DNA of 64,000 nucleotides, from assembly GCA_032164245.1 (NCBI GenBank), contig JAVMKO010000020.1, positions 12,552,706-12,616,705 of the forward strand, given 5' to 3'. Shown one piece after another: positions 56,266 through 64,000 of this stretch (position 1 is its first letter; each line of letters opens with the position of its first letter). The DNA is from Sternotherus odoratus (lineage: Eukaryota > Chordata > Testudines > Kinosternidae). The notes below the pieces were generated by a model, which was not told where the DNA came from, did not search any database, and was given only the letters and a program-made list of their open reading frames with translations. A program made the translations under genes and the position numbers.

Positions 56266-56790
56266 CTAAGATCTATTGTAGGTGCTATGAATGCAAGCTG
56301 ATTCTCCTGTTGGAGAAAAGGAAGAGATGTGAACCCTCAAATCCACGACAGATTGTTAACCTTTTTTTTTCTTGTAGCCTTACAAATTAGAGGGGAAATT
56401 AAACAGGAAAGTAGATTCTAACCACATTCTTGCATTTTAGATGTGTAATGTCATTTATTTTGGCTCCACTGACGTTGTACCGGTATCGAACATTAAATGG
56501 TCATATCCGCAGACTTATGTTAGCATTGATATTTTTTTTCTTTTTCATATCTTGATATTGTCCCATTGTCTCCACAGCCATGCACAGACATTTATTTTCT
56601 GTTGTCTTGATATTAGAAAGTTATCTCTGTTCAACAGCAGTGATATCTTCATGGTTTTCTATTTTGACATTGTATTACCATATTATACTTGTAAGGGTAT
56701 TGTCTTGGCTGCCTAATTATGATTCCAACCCCCCACTGACATTAGAAATATACTAACATGTTGGGGGAAGGAAAATTGAGTAAATAATGT

Positions 56791-56857
56791 AGAACTTATT
56801 TCACCAACACTAAATACAGTACAACATATAGTTGTACAGTACCCTGATTACAAGTTA
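56791..56857 (+). repeat. 67-bp direct repeat, copy 2
   Basis: Partner of 55834-55900. The sequence outside the 67 bp does not match, so the boundaries are sharp on both sides. Confidence 0.9.
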
Positions 56858-58035
56858 CCATTCAGATCCAATTACCCATTCCTTCCCCATCAAAATAGTT
56901 TAGCCATCTCAAAACCTTTTGTGAAACACCTCAGTTAGAGTGGCTATGTCTGAAGGAACAAAAAACCCAAGACATACAGGATAAGCCTGAGTCTAAAAAA
57001 CTGAATATCTGTCAGTGTGTAATGAGCACCTTACTGATTTCTGGGGGAAACTATGTCAAAAAAAAGGAAAGATGGCGGGGAAACCTTGACAGGTGGGAAC
57101 CCTGACTTCAGGCACAGTTGTGTATTTTTCTCCATGTTTTTCAAACCCATTTTAAGAATGTTCTCCCAGAATTTTGTGATGTTCCATGTTACCAACAGCT
57201 AGTATCTTAAATTCACAACAGTGTTATAGGCAGATTCAAATGCATTTAAAATCAGTGAGCATGCCAGCACAAAATTTCACTATCGATAAATGGTGCCAGA
57301 GACTCTGTGAAATTTGCTACCAAAAAGGGGAAATAAAACAGGTTCATTTTTTTTCATGATTAATTGAGACAAAAATCTTTGTTTTTGTGTTTATTCCATG
57401 TATCTGCATAGGGCACACTGTTGTCACCTTGAAATGCTGTCTAATGAGAATGATGGTAGCATTTTTATTCATGCTATACACAGGTGTACATGACTGAACA
57501 AGGCGCAGGGCATCAGTGAATCAGATCTATAGTGTCCTGAGATACTCAGCAAGGTTCATTGTAGAATCCATGCACTGTTCAGTTCTTTGCTTTTATCACA
57601 TTCTAGGAAGCTGCTCTTGGGTTTATGGAGCTGGGGAGGAAGATGAGGAAGGAGGAGTGGCAGCTTGTGCATCAGTTTTGAGTTTGAGTGCAATTATATT
57701 TTAAGCAGCACATATATGAAGTTTTATCTGCAGAAGCCATGTTCTGTATGCAACACATGCAATGCCAACACGGTCATAATATATACAGTAGAAATCTAGA
57801 CATTGCCACAGATGCTGGTGGGTGCAGCAATGCGCCGGTGAAGCAAGAGCACAGTTCTTAGAGCGGAAGACTGAGTTGGGAGACACTTACTCACTCCATG
57901 AATTGCTTTTTAAAAATTTCAAAGCATTAGAAAGTGTTTGTTCATAAGATTAAATCTGTATCACAAACCAGAAGAGCAGCAAGCATTGAGGGAACGGCTG
58001 CAGAGTGGGAGGCTTGACCCAACTAGTGCCATTTC
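56858..58035. other. Non-coding DNA
   Basis: No gene is supported; no named repeat. Confidence 0.4.
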
Positions 58036-58039
58036 ACTT

Positions 58040-58357
58040 TTTTTGTAACCTGTTGTTACAAGGAGGAGGGAGAAAAAAGTGATGATTTTAACCTCTGAGG
58101 ATAGGACAAGAAGCAATGGCCTTAGATTGCAGCAAGGGCAGTTTAGGTTGTACATGAGGGAAAAACTTCCTAACTGTTAGGGTGGTTAAGCACTGGAATA
58201 AATTGCCGAGGTGGAATCTCCATCATTGGGGATTTTTTAAGAGCAGGTTGGACAGAGACCTGCCAGGGATGGTCTAGACTAGAGATAATACTTCTGTTTT
58301 GAGTGTAGGGAACCGGACTAGATGATCTCTTGAGGTCCCTTCCATTTCTATGATCCA
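58040..58357 (+). mobile_element. CR1 LINE 3' UTR and end
   Basis: Contains 'ggacaagaagcaatggcctt', 'agggaaaaacttcctaactg', 'ggtggaatctccatcattgg', 'ggactagatgatctcttgag' and 'gtcccttccatttctatgat', the complete order of a CR1 3' UTR to its terminus. No ORF part. A different CR1 subfamily from the copies at 35.8 and 44.7 kb, judging by the end. Confidence 0.85.
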
Positions 58358-58359
58358 CC

Positions 58360-59904
58360 ATAAATAGGTAGAACACCTGATGAGCCATTTAGATAGACTG
58401 ATTGTCCATTCCAAGGAAGCAGTTGTGTGCCATTTAACAAGTAAGTAGTAAGTGTATTCTCCTTCAGCATACAAGGTTTAAAAAATATGCCATGAGATAC
58501 ATCAGCATGCATGTTCTATTGCTGACCACTCTTGCTCTTTTCTGTATTGTCAATCTTTACTAAATACCATGTCCCTGTAGGGGTTTAGTAAATCCATGTA
58601 TTAGAGGAAATAACAAAGGTATTAAAGGATTTCATATGGGCATCAAAACATCATACTCCCATCAATGTATTGAGTGACTTCCAAGAAAACCACATCATTG
58701 CATAGAGGGCAAGGTCACCTGATTAAGAGCATGTAGACAAATCCCGATCCAGTTGCTTTTCTGTTTGAATAATGATTCTGATTTCATTACTAATAGCATT
58801 CCTTGCATAAGCAATTTACATATCCTATAACACATGAATCTTTTCAATCTTGTTTTTTTTTCCTGCACCTTTTCTGTGCTGCTATCTTCCATCATCTTGC
58901 CATAGAAATGGATTGAATGTCAGAAGGCAGCTGGTGTCTTTAGTTTTGCAGTAAGTGATGGAGCATAGGTGGGTGGAAGAGGGACTGTAAGGAACAACTA
59001 GTATCAAAAGAAACTAACAGTAAAGCCAGGTGTTGTCCAGACTGGCTTAAATTCCAGTTAAGAGAATAAAATCTAGAGTCCGGGATTAAAGATCAATACA
59101 TGTGATAGGCTATAATGAGGGATGTGATAATGGAGAGAAGGTAGACAAGTTTATTGGAAAAGCATTTTGGACAAATGATGTTGCTAAGCAATGGGGTTTT
59201 CTGGCATCTGAAGGAATCCTAAGAGGGAGACAGAAAAAGCTTAGTTCCTTGGAAGCAGAGAGGAGGAAAAAAGGTTGGTTTAGGAACAGAGAACTGAAGT
59301 AAGAAGACCATGGGTAAAAAGGAAAGATCATGAAAGTCTTGGAAGGTAATGGGGAGCAGAAATGTAGAAGAGGATAATAGGATAAAGGAGAAAACCTCAG
59401 GATACAACTTGTAAAACATGGATATAGATACATATTTAAATATTCAGAATTGCTCAAGATAGAACACTGTGGTCAATACATTGAACACTGAGTCTGAAAT
59501 TAAGGTTCTGGTCCTTAATTTTAAAGCTATTCATTGACTAAACCCAGATTATTATGTGGTCTGTGATTGACATTCTATAGTTAACTACTCTGGATTTGTC
59601 AACAACAAGGGCAATATTGATAGTGCAGAACTTTTTCCATGGCTTTGGAATTCCCTCTGTGTAGAGTTTAGAATAGTCATATAACTCCATTTGCTTTCAG
59701 GACAAGATGCAGGACTTGTCCATTCCTCACATCTTCTTAACTGGAAAGAAAGATGGGAGGATAAATTTTACATAATCTGAGGGCAGAGTAGGGAGAAAAT
59801 CCAGAAGATTTACAATGATTACCTTTTTTGGTGGACCCACATAACTCTGTATGTTGCTTAGATACCTCACTCTGAATGCAGAGAAAGCTTTGTTTGCTTC
59901 TTAT
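58360..59904. other. Non-coding DNA
   Basis: No gene. A purine-rich stretch at 59220-59400 produces antisense frames rich in Phe, Pro and Ser that are not genes. Confidence 0.45.
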
Positions 59905-60131
59905 GGCATTGTAGTGAGCGGAAGATTATTGTGACGGTAATCGGTAGGGGGCGCAGTTACGCTTCTGAGTCGCCTTCAGGGAACGGCATAATTAAAGTTA
60001 TCAGCACGAGAATGGCCTTGTGTTCCTGTTATCTCGTGTGTGTGTGTCTGAGAACAGCTTCTCAGCTGTGTGAGCTGTTTACCCCGTCTGTGTGAATTTC
60101 AGCTTGTGTGATGAGATGCAAATGTGTGGGT

Positions 60132-60139
60132 GTATTTAA
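60132..60139 (+). promoter_or_regulatory. TATA-like box of the solo LTR
   Basis: TATTTAAG lies mid-LTR, about 120 bp upstream of the polyadenylation signal, the layout expected for U3 to R. Functionality is not testable from sequence alone. Confidence 0.55.
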
Positions 60140-60255
60140 GCCCACGTTTGTGTTCCCCCCCGGGCTTCTTCCCTGGGCATTCTAGAAATGTGCCAGACCC
60201 CTTCCGCGGTCGCGCTGCCAGAGGGGCCTCGCAGCGCCAGTGGACCGGGACCTTC

Positions 60256-60261
60256 AATAAA
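60256..60261 (+). terminator. Polyadenylation signal of the solo LTR
   Basis: AATAAA followed within 40 bases by a GT-rich 'actgtgtgtgagcg'. This places the R/U5 boundary shortly downstream. Confidence 0.6.
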
Positions 60262-60337
60262 CTCACCACTTTTCATCTAGCCACTGTGTGTGAGCGTCAT
60301 TTCTACGGGACTCCCAAGGGTACCCTGCAACAGGCAT

Positions 60338-62141
60338 CAACAGTAGCTACCTGCCTGTTTTTCTCTTTGGGAAACACTCCATGTGCTGGGGGAAAAAAAA
60401 TTATGACTTTGTTTGTTATAGCAAACAAAAGGCATTTCATTGGTATCTCATATGCAATATGAGATACTGCATTAACAAAGTACTTGGTTTTGTAGGATTA
60501 TGTTAAATGGAAAAAAATGCCATATCATAATCCGTAAACCTGACAAACACTGGGAATAGTTTTCTGATAGGCATCTAGCATTGACTATAACAAGGTTAAC
60601 GTGCATATTTGTTTAATTCTAAAAGGTTTCCCTTGGTTGGGGGTTCTGTGTCCTATGTTTCCCTACCCCTGAAAAAAATCCTGAATATTTTATTTTAAAA
60701 CAACACCAATTCCTTAATTTGAAAAGGCATTTACAACAGTCAAACTTTGCTTTCTGTTTAAAATGGCTCATTCTAAGCTTTCAGTGTAATCTCTGAATTA
60801 TGTCTTCCCAAGATTTAAAATTTTAGCAGATTTACCTCTGCTGATGCTGCTATCAAGGTTTTAAAACATGACCTGACAACTAACAGCAGCATATTTGTCC
60901 TATAAAGAATTTAGTGTTTGTTCCTAACTTTTTTTTGTTTCTGTTATTGTCATAAAAAGATTTAAAGTCCCCATTGTATTAGTGTGCAGAACATAAAACA
61001 CAAAGCGCTTCCTGAAAGGTAATTTTCCAAGAATGAAAAATACAAGAATTGTGTTTGATTGTTTGGTCTTCTGTCATTCACAGTTGCATTAAAACAACCA
61101 TTTTTCTATAACTATGAATGGCCTTAATCTTGAAAACTGACAGTTATAAATGAAAAGCAATAATAATTTGAAAGCAAAACCCTTCAGAAGTTCCACCAAG
61201 CTTCAGATGAATTTGAAAACAAATCGATGCACAAAAAAGATGTTGCAGGGGGAAAAAAGAGGCGGAAATTAAATAAATGAATAACATTTAGAAGAGGCTT
61301 TTTTTTTAACAAAAGCTGCTCCGGTGACCCACCCCAGAACATTGTTTTATTTATCTTGATATGTGTGTGTATTTATATTACACATGTCTTAAGGCATAAT
61401 CTTGTAAAGCTGATTTATTTCTTAGGTCCTTATCCTGCAAGGTGGCTGGGAATAGGCAGAATCTGGGTCTTAGTAGAGTATAAGGTTGAGTCTTCCTACA
61501 CGTTCACTGCTAATACAATGGGTCACTGACTTTGATTGGGGTCTCTGAGGGCTACTATTATATATAGATATAGATAGGTAAAAAGATACCTGTCCGTGTG
61601 TGTGTACATAAAAAGTCACACATCCAAGATATTTACTTTACTCTACATTTATTCAGATCATGCTTATCTAGCAGCAGGGGCCTTACAGTGTATTTGCAGA
61701 AAGTCTACCTCTGAAAACAATGAACTGCACTCAATTCAGACTATCAGAAAGGAAGGTGAGAGTTGTGTGATAGATTTGGCAGGTTCAATACATTTTTCCT
61801 GTTTCAACTAAGTCCTTTTAAATTGTTTTTAAGGAGAGTTGAAATGTCTCATAATACTCCGTCTAGTCTTGTTTTGCTATTGATTACAGTAGCTGAACTC
61901 TTTAGGACTTTGATGTGAAGTAACATTCAGGGCCAAATCCCATTTGCCTTCATCATGCTGCTCCCATAATTTTACCTCCCACCTAAGATTGTATGACTCT
62001 GTGGCATGGCATCTGCTAATCACAGCCTCAAAATGAGGGCTGAGGGATGAAATTTGAAAGCAGAAGACCAGATATTTCTGAGGTCTCTGGGAAATGGCCC
62101 ATCAACTTGGTATTTCATGCAGTATTTCCATAGGGACTTTC
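60338..62141. other. AT-rich non-coding DNA
   Basis: No gene and no repeat I can name in 1.8 kb apart from short A/T tracts and a TATAGA-type tract at 61558-61578. Confidence 0.4.
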
Positions 62142-62339
62142 TAAGGGCTGGTCTACACTAAGGGGTGGGAGGGCGTTGACCTAAGATACGCAGCATCAAC
62201 TCTGCTTCCTCCTCTTGCGCAGATGAAGTTCCGGAGTCGATGAGGAGAGTCCTTGGGGATCAATTTATCGTGTCTAGACGAGACATGATAAATCAATCCC
62301 TGATACATCGAACACTATCCGCTGATAAATGTACCCTAA
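62142..62339. mobile_element. Palindromic MITE family 1, copy D
   Basis: The body is 62145-62336 with TAA on both sides (62142-62144, 62337-62339). Begins GGGCTGGTCTACACTA and carries the 'gttccggagtcgatgagg' and 'ggggatcaatttatcgtg' segments, the latter forming a hairpin with 'acatgataaatcaatccc'. The right end (GTACCC) is diverged. Confidence 0.75.
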
Positions 62340-62514
62340 GGGAAGCAGAAACAGCTGGGCTATTTTCTGATTTCATTGACACTGCTATGACTCCAGAGAC
62401 CAGCTTCTGTAAACTGAACTTCATCCAGATTGACAACAGTCTACAAGGTGACAGAATCTCACCCAGTACCTGTTTTTACAGGAAAAGAAGAGATTGCAAA
62501 TCCAGGCATACCTA

Positions 62515-62766
62515 GGGCTGGTCTTCATTACCCACCGGATCGGTGGGTAGCGATCGATTGCTCGTCGCACCCACGTCGACTCCAGAACTCCAGCTTGCTG
62601 GGTGGGAGGTGCAAGCTGGAGTCGACGGGGGAGCAGCTGCCGACTGACGCCGCCGTGAGGACGGCACGTAAGTCGGCTGCAGATACGCAAAGTTCAGCTA
62701 CGTGATTCACGTAGCTGAAGTTGCGTATCTGCCGTCAATCCCCCCCCCGGTAGTGAAGACCAGCCC
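62515..62766. mobile_element. Palindromic MITE family 1, copy E (well preserved)
   Basis: Begins GGGCTGGTCTTCATTACC and ends with the inverted partner GGTAGTGAAGACCAGCCC (one mismatch). Flanks are CTA (left) and TTA (right). An internal hairpin 'acttcagctacgtgattcac' is mirrored by 'gtgattcacgtagctgaagt' and there is a 'ggtgcaagctggagtcgacg' block. Very CpG-rich, hence younger than copies B and D. Overlapping frames on both strands are repeat translations. Confidence 0.85.
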
Positions 62767-62769
62767 TTA

Positions 62770-64000
62770 GGTGCATGTAATGGCAGGTCACTTGAAGAAG
62801 CAGTGTGTGTGATAGTCTAACTCATACCTGAATTTCCATAGGGAATGGAGGGATGTATTGGAGAATCCCCGTGGCCCTTTGCAGATGACTGAGGCTGTAA
62901 AGAATGAATATTTTACTGTGGAGAGCTCTTCATTTTTATAAATTGGCAGAAGGTAGTTGCTAGTGTCATAAAACTGTATGTTCAGTGATTTAAACTTATA
63001 CCCATTGTTCTCTTTGGATACATTAATTTACTGTATAGATTCTTGGAAGGAGTGCAAAATATCATATCATCAGCCCTGCTACCTACCAAAGCATGGTCTT
63101 CTATTTACCCTGAGCTGTGATTCTTAACATTTTAAGTGCTTTGAGATTCTTTCTTGGCAATTGTTGTACAAGTTCATCCTATTATAGAACACAAATCATT
63201 TTAAATATGTGTTTTAATATGGAGACAGTCAAGAACTACAGGCTGAGATGGAAAAGGGATATGCTATGAACTGGAGACAGAAAAAGCAACAAGGGGAAGG
63301 AGTTATCTAGGGGGCTGATGGTGATGGAAGAATGAAAAGATATAGTAAGGACGAGAGTCAAGATAAAAAGAGTAAGAAAAAGGGGTGCTGACTTTGAAAG
63401 GGAACAAAGCCATGTATTTCTCAGTCCTTGGTGTTAACTCCCTTTTAGCATCAGGAAGTGTTAAAACGGCACATCAGGAGCAGCGCAAGTCCCCAAATCA
63501 TTGCTAAATTCCATGCTTGAGGAGGCAGGAGCATTTGTTCAGCATGCTGCTGTACCTGTTCCAGTCCCTGAGAGCTGTCACCATGGTATTGTGTGTATTC
63601 ATCAAAGATTTTGCACAGTGCTTGCCAGGAAATGTCATCTTAATTAGGGTTGAGTGTGAAGTGCAGTGTGTGTGGGGGGGTGGGGTGTGGGGGGGTTGAG
63701 GTGAGTGATGAAAGGAAGGGCTATCCTAATAGGTAGGATATAAAATATTTCTACTGCAATACAGGTCAGGAGTATTGTAGAACAATTCTTCCGTTGGTGC
63801 ATGGTAATGGAGATCACAGAGAAAGTCTGGTTATTGTAGCACATTCAGCTGGGTATTCCTGCAGTCTTCATCTAATTAGGTAACCATATAGAAACAATTA
63901 ACTTCTCCATAAACAAAACCCAAGGAATGTAATTCTTTTGCAGCTTTCCTTGAGATTGGGTAACTTCAGAGGCACGGATTTGCTTTCCACCCCAACCGTT
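62770..64000. other. Non-coding DNA
   Basis: No gene. A G-rich 'gtgtgtgtggggggg' tract lies at 63665-63695. Nothing else recognised. Confidence 0.45.

Larger units (their letters stand above)
59905..60337 (+). mobile_element. Solo LTR with GGCAT target duplication
   Basis: The body is 59910-60332 (423 bp), TGTAGTGAGC...CTGCAACA. TSD GGCAT at 59905-59909 and 60333-60337 is perfect. It has recognisable LTR signals in the right order: a TATA-like TATTTAAG at 60132-60139 and a polyadenylation signal AATAAA at 60256-60261, followed by a GT-rich stretch. GC content is well above the neighbours. The 5-bp TSD and TG...CA ends suit a retrovirus-like or Gypsy LTR. A frame at 60124-60462 crosses the LTR end and is chance. 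Intact CpGs suggest it is fairly young. Confidence 0.88.

Noticed and set aside
60124..60462. 112-codon frame
   Set aside because: It crosses the boundary of the solo LTR (ends at 60332), so it cannot be an old gene.

Overview
The window looks like a stretch of a non-avian sauropsid nuclear genome, most likely a turtle. It is AT-rich and full of CR1 LINE remnants, MIR-type SINEs, several families of palindromic MITEs, and Penelope-like element (PLE) fragments, which birds and mammals mostly lack. I found no host protein-coding gene, exon chain, tRNA or rRNA that the sequence supports. It reads as intergenic or intronic DNA whose history is written by transposable elements (TEs). The species assignment is inference from the repeat mix.

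Layout. 0.5-1.6 kb is a CR1 fragment split by a Penelope-derived foldback unit, itself split by a palindromic MITE (three nested layers). 2.46-4.2 kb holds two solo LTRs of one family, one inserted into the other in opposite orientation, each with a perfect 5-bp target-site duplication (TSD). Next come a palindromic MITE (4.25-4.47 kb), a Harbinger-like transposon with TTA TSD (4.48-5.15 kb) and another solo LTR with TSD AGGAT (5.34-6.05 kb). A second CR1 split by a MITE lies at 6.6-7.5 kb. At 11.57-12.57 kb is the best-preserved PLE 3' part: a GIY-YIG endonuclease reading frame followed on the same strand by a hammerhead-ribozyme-like repeat. Further CR1 copies lie at 1.4, 19.2-19.6, 35.8-36.65, 44.7-45.84 and 58.0-58.36 kb. 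A hAT-like MITE with an 8-bp TSD is at 18.2 kb, a TA-flanked MITE at 51.1 kb, a GATC-dense minisatellite at 55.4 kb, a GC-rich solo LTR with TSD GGCAT at 59.9-60.3 kb, and two neighbouring copies of the same MITE family at 62.1-62.8 kb.

The most interesting signal is a set of four short units of about 200-230 bp each (at 0.9, 15.4, 20.0 and 39.1 kb). Each is an inverted (head-to-head) arrangement of the Penelope-type terminal repeat followed by the same tail, and each is bounded by a direct repeat of 8-11 bp. The terminal repeat carries a minimal type I hammerhead core (CUGAYGA, stem II, GAAA, 3-bp stem III). PLE terminal repeats are known to carry such ribozymes. The uniform size, shared inverted layout and individual TSDs suggest these units moved as a defined non-autonomous, retrozyme-like foldback element rather than as random truncations.

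The rest is ordinary old interspersed repeat and microsatellite DNA, with long stretches in which I recognise nothing. Conserved non-coding elements cannot be judged without alignments.
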